Source: Nonomuraea wenchangensis (GTDB taxonomy: Bacteria; Actinomycetota; Actinomycetes; Streptosporangiales; Streptosporangiaceae). From it: a DNA stretch of 64,000 nt. The notes below the pieces were generated by a model. That model saw nothing but the letters and a program-made list of their open reading frames with translations. It was not told where the DNA came from and made no database searches. Made by a program: the position numbers and the translations under genes. How positions within the stretch are numbered: the first letter of the stretch is position 1; each line of letters starts with the position of its first letter. This document shows, in pieces, positions 36,366 through 47,700 of the stretch. The DNA lies in NCBI RefSeq assembly GCF_900111685.1, contig NZ_FOHX01000002.1:162231-226230 (forward strand). The letters run 5' to 3'.

Positions 36366-37958
36366 ATGAGCAAGACCGCGCCGAGCCCTGTGAGCCAGCT
36401 GCCGCAGGAGACCATGCGCGACAGGATCGCCGAACTCGAACTGGTGCGGGACGGCATCATCCAGGGGCCGGATCCGGTGGCCACGGAGAAACAGCACGCC
36501 GCGGGCAAGCTGACCGTGCGGGAGCGACTGGACGCCCTTCTCGACCCCGGCACGTTCGTCGAGGTCGAACCGTTCCGCAGGCACACCGCCACCGGCTTCG
36601 GGCTGGAGGCCCGGCGGCCGTACACCGACGGGGTCGTCGCCGGGTGGGGGCAGGTGCACGGGCAGGACGTCATGGTGTACGCCCACGACTTCCGCATCTT
36701 CGGCGGCGCGCTCGGCGCCGCCCACGCGGACAAGATCCACAAAGTGATGGATCTGGCCGCCTCCGCCAAGGTGCCGCTGATCGGCCTCAACGACGGGGCG
36801 GGAGCCCGCATCCAGGAAGGCGTCACGGCCCTCGCCGGCTACGGCGGCATCTTCCGCAGGCACGTACGCATGTCCGGCGTCATCCCGCAGATCAGCGTCA
36901 TGCTCGGGCCCTGCGCCGGAGGAGCGGCCTATTCGCCGGCGCTCACCGACTTCGTCTTCATGGTGCAGGGCACGGCGCAGATGTTCATCACCGGGCCCGA
37001 CGTGGTGCGGGCCGTGACCGGGGAGGACATCAGCCGCGAGGCGCTGGGCGGCGCCGGGGTCCACGGCACCCGCTCCGGAGTGGCCGGCTTCGTCTACGAC
37101 GACGAGCTGATGTGCCTGGAGGACGTACGCTTCCTGCTCTCCATGCTGCCGCCCAACAACCAGGAGCTGCCCCCGGCCGTCTCCTGCGCCGACCCGGTGG
37201 ACCGCCGCAACGACCCGCTCGTGGACCTCGTCCCGAGCGACCCCGCGCAGAGCTACGACATGTCGGCCGTCATCGAGGAGATCGTCGACGACGGCCTGTT
37301 CTTCGAGTTCCACCAGGGCTGGGCGCCCAACCTGATCTGCGGGCTCGCCAGGCTCGGCGGTCACGTGACCGGGATCGTGGCCAACCAGCCTTCCCATCTG
37401 GCGGGCGTGCTGGACATCGGGTCCTCGGAGAAGGGCGCCCGCTTCATCCAGATGTGCGATGCGTTCAACATCCCGCTCGTCAGCCTCGTCGACGTCCCCG
37501 GCTTCCTGCCCGGCGCCGACCAGGAGCACGGCGGCGTCATCAGGCACGGGGCCAAGCTGCTGTACGCGTACTGCGCGGCCAGCGTCCCCCGCGTCCAGGT
37601 CATCGTGCGCAAGGCGTACGGGGGCGCCTACATCGTGATGGACTCCCTCTCGATCGGCGCGGACCTGTCCTTCGCGTGGCCCACGAACGAGATCGCGGTG
37701 ATGGGCGCGGAAGGAGCGGCGAACGTCATCTTCCGCCGGGAGATCGCCTCCTCACCCGACCCGGACCGGCAGCGGGACACCCGGGTCGAGGAGTACCGCC
37801 GCGCGCTCATGCACCCCTACTACGCGGCCGAACACGGCCTGGTGAACGACATCATCCACCCCCGCGACACCCGGGCGCGGCTGATCCGGTCGCTCGGGCT
37901 GCTGCGCGCCAAGCACGTGCCTCCGCCTTACCGCAAGCACGGAAACCCACCGATGTGA
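36366..37958 (+). CDS. Acyl-CoA carboxylase carboxyltransferase (beta) subunit
   Basis: A 530-residue protein from ATG 36366; the in-frame extension from 36270 has no site. It matches AccD/PccB/MmdA carboxyltransferases over its full length. Two crotonase-fold halves carry the oxyanion Gly pairs GPCAGGAAYSPALTD (first half) and YGGAYIVMDS (second half), plus DVPGFLPGADQEHGGVIRHGAKLLYAY, where biotin enters. It moves CO2 from carboxybiotin to acetyl- or propionyl-CoA in the cytosol. All AT domains seen here look malonyl-specific, so malonyl-CoA supply for the PKS is the simplest role. The biotinylated alpha subunit is not in the window and may be the housekeeping one. An epsilon subunit gene overlaps its stop. 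Confidence 0.92.
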   Translation: MSKTAPSPVSQLPQETMRDRIAELELVRDGIIQGPDPVATEKQHAAGKLTVRERLDALLDPGTFVEVEPFRRHTATGFGLEARRPYTDGVVAGWGQVHGQDVMVYAHDFRIFGGALGAAHADKIHKVMDLAASAKVPLIGLNDGAGARIQEGVTALAGYGGIFRRHVRMSGVIPQISVMLGPCAGGAAYSPALTDFVFMVQGTAQMFITGPDVVRAVTGEDISREALGGAGVHGTRSGVAGFVYDDELMCLEDVRFLLSMLPPNNQELPPAVSCADPVDRRNDPLVDLVPSDPAQSYDMSAVIEEIVDDGLFFEFHQGWAPNLICGLARLGGHVTGIVANQPSHLAGVLDIGSSEKGARFIQMCDAFNIPLVSLVDVPGFLPGADQEHGGVIRHGAKLLYAYCAASVPRVQVIVRKAYGGAYIVMDSLSIGADLSFAWPTNEIAVMGAEGAANVIFRREIASSPDPDRQRDTRVEEYRRALMHPYYAAEHGLVNDIIHPRDTRARLIRSLGLLRAKHVPPPYRKHGNPPM

Positions 37959-38161
37959 ACGAGATCAGAGTGATCGCCGGAGCTCCCACGGCCGAGGAGA
38001 TCTGCGCGCTGATCTGCGCGATCCGCCTGCGCGCCGCCGCCACCGCCGCCGCCACTGCCGCCGCCGCCCCGCCGCGCCCGGCCCGCCGTACGGCTCCCTG
38101 GACCCAGGCGGGGGACCTCCCGCGGCCTCCCTCCGCCGGACGCATGAGCCCTGACAGGTGA
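37955..38161 (+). CDS. Acyl-CoA carboxylase epsilon subunit
   Basis: A 68-residue protein from GTG 37955, overlapping the carboxyltransferase stop (GTGA). It starts NEIRVIAGAPTAEEICALIC, the conserved beginning of the actinobacterial ACC epsilon family, followed by an Ala/Thr-rich helix and a Pro/Arg tail. Epsilon subunits bind and stabilise the carboxyltransferase hexamer and raise its activity. Pairing with the gene before it confirms an actinobacterial multi-subunit carboxylase. Confidence 0.8.
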   Translation: MNEIRVIAGAPTAEEICALICAIRLRAAATAAATAAAAPPRPARRTAPWTQAGDLPRPPSAGRMSPDR

Positions 38162-38682
38162 GCATGCGGGGGTGGAACTACCGGTACGTGGGACCGGCCG
38201 AGCTGAAGGCCGTGGTCCGGCCCGGCGGCGGCGGCCGCCGGATCGGCTCGCCGGCTGATTTCGACATTTGGGTCGCCGAGCGCTCCCCGGCGGAGCTGGC
38301 CGAGCCGTTCACCTTCGTGGTCGGCGCGGACGGCGTGCTTCTGCTGGCGCCACGACGAAGCGAGCATGTGGCCTGTGCGGGCGGACGGCCGGTCCTGAGC
38401 GCCGGCGAGATCAGCTTCGCCCGCCAGGCAGGGCGATGGGTCGTGGGCGACGTCAGCAACCATTCGACCGGGTACTGCCCGGACGTCGGCTCCTGGCCGT
38501 CGGTCGCCCAGGCTCTCGATCGTGCGGGGCTCGGGCGGCCGTCCGGCTTCACCCACGAGGTGGTGTTCCGGCGCTGTCCTGGGTGCCAGGAGCACAACAT
38601 CGTGCGCGAGAGCGACTTCGTCTGCGTCTTCTGCGGCGGTGATCTGCCCGAGAAGTGGAACGTGGACCCGCCGGTCCGATGA
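38158..38682 (+). CDS. Unnamed protein with C-terminal zinc ribbon
   Basis: A 174-residue protein from GTG 38158 (GTGA overlap with the epsilon gene) or ATG 38164. The N-terminal ~120 residues are mixed alpha/beta with WNYRYVGPAEL, DFDIWVAERSPAELAEPFTF and HVACAGGRPVLSAGEISF. The C-terminus carries RRCPGCQEHNIVRESDFVCVFCGGDLP, two CxxC knuckles 14 residues apart that should bind one zinc. It has no membrane helix or signal. I do not recognise a functional family. Its position in the carboxylase operon may be incidental. Confidence 0.65.
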   Translation: MSMRGWNYRYVGPAELKAVVRPGGGGRRIGSPADFDIWVAERSPAELAEPFTFVVGADGVLLLAPRRSEHVACAGGRPVLSAGEISFARQAGRWVVGDVSNHSTGYCPDVGSWPSVAQALDRAGLGRPSGFTHEVVFRRCPGCQEHNIVRESDFVCVFCGGDLPEKWNVDPPVR

Positions 38683-38821
38683 GCCCTGCTCATGAAAGCC
38701 GGCTCGAATGGCCGCCGCCAACCCCTTGTCCCGAACCCGCGACTCCCGCGAAATCCCTGCGTAAACCCCCTGGAAAGAGAGCGAATTATTGAACGCGACC
38801 ATAGGCCGACCGGCCCCGACG

Positions 38822-38849
38822 TTAGGGGCGGCTAGGGGTACATCTGGGG
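38822..38849 (+). promoter_or_regulatory. TAGGGG direct repeats upstream of the ligase-decarboxylase
   Basis: TTAGGGG (38822-38828), CTAGGGG (38832-38838) and a weaker TCTGGGG (38843-38849) lie at 10- and 11-bp steps on one face of the DNA, followed by a possible -10 TAGCCT at 38863-38868. This layout recalls SARP- or LuxR-type activator sites. It controls the operon from 38900, including the large PKS gene. Confidence 0.6.
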
Positions 38850-38899
38850 CGGAGCCCCGGCTTAGCCTGAACTCCGCCGCCTGAGGGAGATCGTCGATT

Positions 38900-41767
38900 A
38901 TGCGGAATAACCGGCCGAGATACAACGGGACATTCATCCACGATTTTCTCGACCAAAGCGCCGCGGAGTTTCCCGAGTCGCCAGCCGTAAGGGACTCCAC
39001 CGGGATCTGGACCTATCACGAACTGGATACGACCAGCCACGCGGTGGACAACTGGCTGGACCGGCACGGCGTCGGCCGGGGCTCGCGGGTGGTGGTGCAG
39101 GCCCCCACCGACCGCCGGTTGGCCGCGCTGTTCTTCGGCGTCTCCCGCCGCGGAGCCGTCTTCGTGCCGCTCAACCCGGCGATGAAGAACTTCCACCTGC
39201 GTTCGGTGCTCGAGAACGCCGACCCCGCGCTGGTGATCGTCGCGTCCGCCGACGGGAAGCCCGACGACGTACGCGCCCTCACCGGCGCACCGGTCCACGA
39301 CTTCCGAACGGTCTGGGACGAGGTGACCGAGCTCGCGAGCCGAGGGGCGCGCGGGACCGTACCGAGTGAGATCGACCCCGCGGACCTGGCCGCGCTGGTG
39401 TACACCTCGGGCAGCACGGCGGAGCCGAAAGCGGTCATCCTCCCCCACGCCCAGGTCTGCTTCGCCACCGTGGCGCTCGTCGAGGCGCTCGGCTACCGCC
39501 CGGACGACGTGGTCTTCTGCCGGTTTCCGATGTCCTGGGACTACGGGCTCTACAAGCTGCTGATGACCTGCGCCGTGGGCGCCGAGGTGGTCTTCGCCGA
39601 CGCCGGCGCCGACCTGCGGCTGGTCGACCAGCTCAGGAAGACCCGGGCGACGGTGGTGCCGATCGTGCCCTCGCTGGCCAACATGATCATCGCCTCGGCG
39701 CAGCGGAAGAGCGAGCCCACTCCCGGGGTGCGGTTGTTCACCAACACCGGCGCGGCGCTGCCCGCCACCACCATCGAGGCGCTGCGGACCCACTTCCCCG
39801 GCGCCCGGGTGGTCCGCCAGTTCGGCCAGACCGAGTGCAAGCGCATCTCCGTCATGCCTCCGGAGGAGGACCGGGAGCGCCCGGACTCCGTCGGACGGCC
39901 GCTGGCCGGCACCGCCGTACACATTCTCGACCCCGAAGGGAACCCGGTGCCCACCGGGACGACCGGGGAGATCGTGGTGACCGGCCCGCACGTCATGCCG
40001 GGGTACTGGCGCAACCCCGAGGTGACCGCGAAGACCTTCCGCCGCGACCCGCGCACCGGGGAGCCGCGCCTGCACACCGGCGACTACGGCCACCTCGACG
40101 AGGACGGATACCTCTACTTCGACGGCCGCAGGGACGACATGTTCAAACGCAAGGGCATCCGGATGAGCACCGTGGAGATCGAGGCGGCGGCGCTCGACAT
40201 CGCCGGGGTACGGGCGGCCGCCGCGCTGCCCCCGGACGACGACCACGACCTCGCGATCTACGTCGAGGCCGCCGACGGGGCGACGCTGGAACCCCACGCC
40301 GTACTCCGCGAGCTGGCCGCCCGGCTGGAGCCGGCCAAGGTGCCCGCGGTCTGCAGGGTGGTCCAGGAGATCCCGCAGTCCGCGCACGGCAAGCACGCCC
40401 GCGACCGGCTGCGCCACCTGCACGCGCAGGAGACGGGCGCGGCGGCGCCCCAGGACTCGGCGCGGCAGGCGGAGCCCCACCGGAAGCCGCCGGGCATCCC
40501 GCGTGAGGAGCTGGTCCGCCGGTTCGGGTCCCCGCTCTACGTGTACGACCTGGACCGGGTCACGGCGGCGTACCGGGACCTGGCCGACTTCATGCCGGAA
40601 GGCACCGCGATCTACTACGCGCTCAAGGCCAACCCGCACCCGGACGTGGCCCGCGCGCTGCGTACGGCGGCGGGCGACGGCGGCTGCCGGGCGGAGATCA
40701 GCTCCACCGGGGAGCTGGCCGCCGCGCTGGCCGCGGGCTTCACCGGCGCCGACTGCCTGTACACCGGACCCGGCAAGACCGCCGGGGAGCTGGCCGAGGC
40801 GCTCGCCGCCGGGGTGCGGCTGTTCTCCGTGGAGTCGCTCACCGACCTCGAACACGTCGGCGCCGCCGCCACCGCGCAGGGCACCGTCGCGAAATGCCTG
40901 CTGCGCGTCAACAGCGCCACCGCGGCCGCCGCCACCAGCATCCGGATGACCGGCACCCCCTCCCAGTTCGGCAACGACATGGAGGACCTGCCGGCGCAGG
41001 TGGACGCGATGCGCGCGGTTCCCGGCGTCCGGATCGTCGGCGCCCACTTCTTCCCGCTCAGCAACGCCGCGGACGAGGACAGCCTGATCGGCGAGTTCCA
41101 GCACACCGTGACGGTCGCCGCCGAGGTGCAGCGCATCCTGGGCGAACCGCTGGAGCTGGTGGATCTCGGCGGCGGGTTCTCCGCGCCGTACGGCGTGCCC
41201 GGCACCCGGCCCGGCTACCCCAACCTGCGCAAGGGCCTGGAAGAGGCGCTGGACCGGCACCTGCCGCAGTGGCGGGAGGGCCGGCCGAGCATCGCCTGCG
41301 AGTCCGGCCGCTACCTGGTGTCCGACTGCGGCGAGCTGCACACCACCGTCATCAACATCAAGGAGAGCCGGGGCCGCACCTTCGCCATCCTGGACGCGGG
41401 GATCAACGCGTTCGGCGGCATGGCCGGGCTCGGCCGGCTGCTCCCGGTCCAGGTCAAGCCCGCGCGACCGAACGGCGACACGCCGCCCGCCGCCGCGCCC
41501 GGCCGCAAGGCCGCGCTGGCCGGGCCCTTGTGCACGCCCGGCGACCTGCTCGCCCGCGAGGTCGAGCTGCCCGACCCCGCCCCCGGCGATCTGGTGACCA
41601 TCCCGCACGCGGGCGCCTACGGCCTCACCGCCAGCCTGTCGCTGTTCCTCGGCCGCCCCGCGCCCACCGAAGTGGTGATCCGCGGGGGCGAGATCGTCTC
41701 CGTCTCCCAGCTGCAACGCCAACGCGTCTACGACCCGCCGCTGAACCCCGACCCCCGGAGCGCATGA
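38900..41767 (+). CDS. AMP-forming acyl/aminoacyl ligase fused to a PLP amino-acid decarboxylase
   Basis: A 955-residue bifunctional protein. Residues 1-510 form an ANL-family ligase: [14 protein letters not shown] (P-loop, ~167), [41 protein letters not shown] and a C-terminal catalytic Lys498 in [10 protein letters not shown]. Residues ~530-955 form a fold-type III (alanine racemase-like) decarboxylase of the BtrK/ornithine-diaminopimelate type: [15 protein letters not shown] (PLP Lys576), the Gly-rich [23 protein letters not shown] and [11 protein letters not shown]. In macrolactam and butirosin pathways, separate ligases load Asp, methyl-Asp or Glu on a carrier and a decarboxylase of this type then makes a beta- or gamma-amino acyl starter. 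Here both steps are fused, and the gene overlaps the PKS, whose first domain is a lone ACP. Confidence 0.88.
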   Translation: MRNNRPRYNGTFIHDFLDQSAAEFPESPAVRDSTGIWTYHELDTTSHAVDNWLDRHGVGRGSRVVVQAPTDRRLAALFFGVSRRGAVFVPLNPAMKNFHLRSVLENADPALVIVASADGKPDDVRALTGAPVHDFRTVWDEVTELASRGARGTVPSEIDPADLAALVYTSGSTAEPKAVILPHAQVCFATVALVEALGYRPDDVVFCRFPMSWDYGLYKLLMTCAVGAEVVFADAGADLRLVDQLRKTRATVVPIVPSLANMIIASAQRKSEPTPGVRLFTNTGAALPATTIEALRTHFPGARVVRQFGQTECKRISVMPPEEDRERPDSVGRPLAGTAVHILDPEGNPVPTGTTGEIVVTGPHVMPGYWRNPEVTAKTFRRDPRTGEPRLHTGDYGHLDEDGYLYFDGRRDDMFKRKGIRMSTVEIEAAALDIAGVRAAAALPPDDDHDLAIYVEAADGATLEPHAVLRELAARLEPAKVPAVCRVVQEIPQSAHGKHARDRLRHLHAQETGAAAPQDSARQAEPHRKPPGIPREELVRRFGSPLYVYDLDRVTAAYRDLADFMPEGTAIYYALKANPHPDVARALRTAAGDGGCRAEISSTGELAAALAAGFTGADCLYTGPGKTAGELAEALAAGVRLFSVESLTDLEHVGAAATAQGTVAKCLLRVNSATAAAATSIRMTGTPSQFGNDMEDLPAQVDAMRAVPGVRIVGAHFFPLSNAADEDSLIGEFQHTVTVAAEVQRILGEPLELVDLGGGFSAPYGVPGTRPGYPNLRKGLEEALDRHLPQWREGRPSIACESGRYLVSDCGELHTTVINIKESRGRTFAILDAGINAFGGMAGLGRLLPVQVKPARPNGDTPPAAAPGRKAALAGPLCTPGDLLAREVELPDPAPGDLVTIPHAGAYGLTASLSLFLGRPAPTEVVIRGGEIVSVSQLQRQRVYDPPLNPDPRSA

Positions 41768-44700
41768 TGGCATTTCCTGGCGACCACGGCGGCCCCTTCG
41801 AGGCCGGGCTCGACGGCCTCGACGAGCTGCCCGCCGCGGAGCAGCGCCGGGTGCTCCTGGAACTGGTGCTCCGGGAGACCAGGGAGTCGCTGCTCGGAGT
41901 GGAGGGCGGCGAGCTGGCCGAGGTGACCTCCAGCGCACCGTTCCGTGAGCTCGGCCTCGACTCGCTGGCCGCGGTGGACCTGCACGACCGGCTGGTCGCC
42001 GCCACCGGCGTGACGCTGCCGATGACCCTGGCCTTTGACTTCCCGACGCCCGAGCTGGTGGCCGAGTACGTCCGCGCCGCCGTACTCGGTCTGCCCGTGC
42101 CGGAGCCGGGGGCGGACCGCGCGGACGTCCTGGACGCCACGCCCGACGCCGACGCCGACCCGGTCGTCATCGTCGGCATCGGGTGCCGCTTCCCCGGCGG
42201 CGTCGACACCGCCGAAGGGCTGTGGCGGATCTTCGCCGAGGAACGCGAGGTGCTCGGCGACTTCCCGACGGACCGCGGCTGGGACCTGGAGAACCTCTTC
42301 GACCCGGACCCGGACGCCCCGGGGAAGAGCTACGTGGATCGCGGCGGCTTCCTGCCCGACGCGACCGGGTTCGACGCGGACTTCTTCGGCATCAACCCGC
42401 GCGAGGCGCTGGCCATGGACCCGCAGCAGCGGGTGGTGCTGGAAACCTGCTGGGCCGCGCTGGAGCACGCGGGCATCGACCCGACGTCGCTGCGCGACCG
42501 GCCCGTCGGCACGTTCTTCGGCGCCGAGGTGCACGAGTACGGCGTGCGCGTGCACCAGGCGCCCGAGGGCCTGGACGGCTACCTGATGACCGGCAACGCG
42601 CCGAGTGTGGTCACCGGCCGGCTCGCCTATCTGCTCGGCCTGTCCGGGCCCGCGATCACGGTGGACACCGCGTGCTCCGGCGCGATCGTCTCGCTGCACC
42701 TGGCCTGCTCCTCGCTGCGTTCGGGCGAGTCGTCCCTCGCCCTGGTGGGCGGGGTGGCCGTGATGGGCAGCCCGGGCATGTTCACCGCGTTCAGCCGGCA
42801 GCGGGGGCTCGCCCCGGACGGCCGGGTGAAGGCGTTCGCCGAAGCCGCGGACGGCACCGCGTTCTCCGAGGGCGTCGGGGTGCTGGTGGTGGAGCGGCTG
42901 TCGGACGCCCGCCGCAACGGGCACCGGGTGCTGGCCGTGGTGCGCGGCACCGCGATCAACCAGGACGGCAGGTCCAACGGGCTGACCGCGCCGAGCGGCC
43001 CCGCACAGCGCCGGCTCGTCCGGGACGCGCTGGCCGCCGCCCGGCTGGAGCCCGCGGACGTGGACGCGGTCGACGCGCACGGCACCGGCACCGGACTGGG
43101 CGACCCGATCGAGGCGCACGCGCTGCTGGCCACCTACGGCCAGGACCGGGAGTCGCCGCTGTGGCTGGGCTCGGCCAAGTCCAACCTGGGCCACACCCAG
43201 GCGGCCGGCGGCATCGCCAGCGTGATCAAGATGGTCATGGCGATGCGGCACGAGCTGCTGCCCAAGACGCTGCACGTGGACGCGCCCTCGTCGAAGATCG
43301 ACTGGTCCGGTGGGGCGGTGGAGCTGCTGACCGAGGCCCGGCAATGGCCGCGGGTCGAGGGCCGGCCGCGCCGGGCGGGGGTGTCGTCGTTCGGCATCTC
43401 CGGCACGAACGCTCATGTGATCCTGGAAGAGCCGCCCGCTGAGGAGGCGTCGGCGGCGAAGGTGCCGGCCGCGCTTCCGGTGCTTCCGGTGCTGCTGTCG
43501 GCCAAGAGCGAGGCCGCGCTGCGGGCGCAGGCCGAGCGGCTGGCCGGGTTCGTGACCGAGCACGATGCGGCCGGTCCGGTGGAGGTGGCGGCTGAGCTGG
43601 TGCGCCGGGCTGCGCTGGAGCACCGGGCGGTGCTGCCGGCGGCGGACCGGGAGGATCTGCTGGCCGCGCTGCGGGCGCTGGCGGCTGGAGAGTCGGCGGC
43701 TTCGGTGGTGCAGGGCCGGGTGCGGCCCGGCCGGGTGGCCGTGCTGTTCTCCGGTCAGGGTGCCCAGCGGCCCGGGATGGGCCGCGGCCTGTATGAGGCT
43801 TTCCCGGTGTTCGCTCGTGCCTTCGACGACGCGTGCGCCCTGCTGGAGGCCGAACTCACCGCCATCGAAACCGCGGGGATGGTCGGCGGCCTGGCCGATG
43901 GTGTAAGGCTGCGGGAGATCATCCTCGGCGAGCGTGGTGCCGATGGGGTGCTGGATCAGACGGTGTTCGCGCAGGCCGGGCTGTTCGCGTTCGAGACGGC
44001 GTTGTTCCGACTGCTGGAGTCGTTCGGGGTCCGGCCTGATTTCGTGGCTGGGCATTCGCTGGGTGAGATCACCGCCGCGCATGTGGCCGGGGTGCTGGAT
44101 CTGGCGGACGCGTGCCGGCTGGTGGCCGCTCGCGGGCGGATGATGCAGGCGTTGCCGGCCGGGGGCGCGATGGCCGCGATCGGTTGCGGCGAAGACGAGA
44201 TCGCCCCCATGCTGCGTGGCGACATCTCGGTGGCGGCGGTGAACGCGCCCGGTGCCGTGGTGGTGTCGGGTGCGGCCGATCAGGTGGCCGAGGTCGTGGA
44301 GTGGGCGCGGCAACAGGGGTATCGGACCCGGCCGTTGCGGGTGTCGCACGCGTTCCACTCGCCGTTGATGGAGCCGATGCTGGCCGAGTTCGGCCAGGTC
44401 GTGGCGGGGCTGACGCTGCGGCGGCCGGAGCTGCCGCTGGTGTCCAACGTTTCAGGTGAGCTGGCCGGCGAGGAGATCACCGAGCCCGGCTATTGGGTGG
44501 AGCATGTGCGCCGGCCGGTCCGGTTCGCCGACGGCGTCCAAGTCATGCGGGAACGCGGCGTCGCCCACTTCCTGGAGGTCGGCCCGGACGCCCAGCTCAC
44601 CCCCATGGTCGAACAGACCCTCATCAACCAGGACGGCGAAGAGCCCTCGGTGGTGGCGTTGCTGCGCCGCGATCGGGACGAGACCGCTCAACTGATCGCC

Positions 44701-47700
44701 GGACTGGGCCAGGCATGGACGTGCGGCACCGGCGTGGACTGGACCGCCTGGCCGACCGGTGCCCGCAGCAGTGACCTGGAACTGCCCACCTACCCCTTCC
44801 AGCACCGCCGCTACTGGCTGCAGCCCGCTCCGGCCAGTGACCCGGCCGCGCTCGGTCTGGGTGCCGCCGGCCATCCGATCCTCGGTGCGGTGGTGGAACA
44901 GCCCGACGGCGGCGCGATCCTGACCGGCCGGTTGTCGGTCAGCGCTCAATCGTGGCTGGCCGATCACGTCATCAACGCCACCCCGATCCTGCCCGGCACC
45001 GCCTTCGTCGAGCTCGCCCTGCGCGCCGGCGACCAGGTCGGCTGCCCGGCCATCGACGAACTCACCCTGCACGCCCCCCTGGAGCTGCCGAGTCGGGGCC
45101 AGGTGACGATCCAGGTGATCGCCGGCCGATCCGACGCTGACGGGCGGCGGCCCGTGGAGATCCACTCCATAGGCGAAGACGGCATCTGGCTACGGCACGC
45201 CACCGGCTTCCTCTCCCCCGCCCCGGCTCCCGTGGCGGCGTCGGCACAGGAGTTCGCGAACTGGCCACCGCCGGGCGCGGAACCGCTCGACGTCACCGGC
45301 CTCTACCCGGCGATGGCGAACCGCGGCTACGGCTACGGCCCCGCTTTCCGCGGCCTCACCCGAGCCTGGCGGCGCGGCGAGGAAGTGTTCGTCGAGGTGG
45401 CGCTGGCCGACGGGGTGGAGGCAACGGGCTTCGGCGTGCACCCGGCGCTGCTCGACGCGGCCTTGCACGGCACGGACCTGATGCCCGGCCACGACCAGGA
45501 CACGGCCTTGCCGTTCGCCTGGCGCGGGGTGTCGCTGCATGCCGACGGGGCGCGTGCGGCCCGGGTCAGGCTGCGCCCGGACGACGAATCCGGGGTCCGG
45601 CTCGACCTCGCCGACCCTGTGGGCCGGCCGGTGGCCACGGTGACGTCGCTGGCTTACCGTGCGGTGCCGGCGCAATGGTCGAGCTCGCGCTCTGCGGCGT
45701 ACCAGTGGCTGCACGAGATCATGTGGCGGCCGGTGGACGTGACGGTGTCGCCGGGCGGCACCGGCGCAGATCTGGTGATCGACACCACCGAGTGGGCCAG
45801 GGCCGGATCCGCCGACAGTGAGCTGCTGGACCGCCTGCGCCAAGGCGTGGGTTCGGTGCTGGCCCGCTTGCAGGAGTGGCTGACTCGGGAACCGGGAGAC
45901 GACGCCCGGCTGGTGGTGGTCACCCGAGGTGCGGTCGCCACCGACGGCGGGCAGGTGGACCCGCTTCAGGCCGCCGTGTTCGGGTTGGTACGGGCCGCGC
46001 AGGCGGAGAATCCGGGCCGGATCGCACTGGTCGATCTGGAAACCGACGCAGGTGAGATGGCCGACGCGGTGGCGGCGGCGCTGGCTTCCGGTGAGCCGGA
46101 GGTGGCGCTGCGCGGCGGCCGGTTGTGGGTGCCGCGGCTGAGGCGGGTGACGTCCCCCGGTTCTGGTCCGGTGAGTGGCGAGGAGTCCGTGGCGGCTTGG
46201 CCGACCGATGGGACCACGCTGATCACCGGCGGTACGGGTGGGCTGGGTGCTCTGGTGGCGCGGCATCTGGTGGTCGAGCATGGTGTGCGGCATCTGCTGC
46301 TGGTCTCCCGCCGGGGCATGGACGCGCCCGGAGCTGCCGAACTCCGCGACGAGTTGGCCGGGCTGAACGCCGAGGTCACCGTCGCCGCGTGCGACGTGGG
46401 TGATCGGGACGCTCTCGCCACGCTGCTGGAAGGGATCTCCGACGCCAACCCTCTGCGTGCGGTGGTGCATGCGGCGGGGGTGGTGGACGACGGGGTGATC
46501 TCTTCGTTGTCCGCCGAGCGGGTGGAGGCGGTGCTGCGGCCGAAGGTGGATGCGGCCTGGCATCTGCACGAGCTGACCCGTGATGGTGAGCTGGCCCGAT
46601 TCGTGGTGTTCTCGTCGCTGGCCGGAGTGGTGGACGGGGCCGGGCAAGGGAACTACGCGGCGGCCAACGCCTTCGTCGATGCGCTGGCGGTCGCCCGGGC
46701 CGCGGCCGGTCTGCCGGCGGTGTCGCTGGCATGGGGACCGTGGTCCGAGGAACGGGGCATGGCCGGCCGGATCGGCGCGCGGGATGAGGCGCGGATGCGC
46801 GCCGCGGGACATGTCTCGCTGACCGCGGATCAGGGGCTGGCCCTGCTGGACGCCGGCTTGGAAGCCGGTCAGCCTCACCTGGTGGCGGCCCGGTTCGATC
46901 CGGCCGCGCTGGGACGACGAGATGATCTGCCGGCTCTGTTGCGCGAGCTGGCCGGTCCCGCCGCGCGTCCCACCGCCGACACCTCTGCAGCTGGCGGGGA
47001 CGGTGAGGTGCCGCCGGTGGTGGCGGAGCTGGCGCATCTGTCGGCTCAGCAGCGGCAGCGGCGGTTGCTGGATGTGGTCTGCGGTCAGGCCGCGGCCACC
47101 TTGGGTCATGACAGCGCTGAGGCCATCGATGCCGATCGGCCTTTCCAGGAGTTCGGGTTCGATTCGCTGACCGCGGTGGAGTTGCGTAACCGGCTGCACA
47201 CGGTGACCGGGCTGCGGCTCACTCCTACCCTGGTGTTCGATCATCCGACTCCGCGCGCGCTGGCTGCGCATCTGGATGCTGCTCTGTCGGGGACCGTTGC
47301 CCGCCGTCCGGTTCCGGCCGCCACACCGACCAGCTCTGCTGGTGATCCGATCGTGGTGGTCGGGATGGCGTGTCGTTTCCCCGGCCAGGTGACCAGTCCG
47401 GAAGACCTTTGGCAGTTGCTGGTCGATGACCGTGATGGCATCACCGGCTTCCCCACCGACCGAGGCTGGGACATCACCGGCATCTACGACCCCGAGCCCG
47501 GCAAGCTGGGACGTACCTACACCCAGCAGGGCGGATTCCTGCACGACGCGGCGTACTTCGACCCCGCCCCGTTCGATATCGGCCCGCGTGAGGCCACGGC
47601 CATGGACCCGCAGCAGCGGCTTCTCCTGGAGACCTCCTGGGAGGCCCTGGAGCGGGCCGGCATCGACCCGTCCGGGCTGCGCGGCACCTCGACCGGGGTG

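Noticed and set aside
38822..41938. 1038-codon minus-strand open frame opposite the ligase-decarboxylase
   Set aside because: Antisense shadow; no motifs, while the plus strand has complete ANL and PLP motifs.
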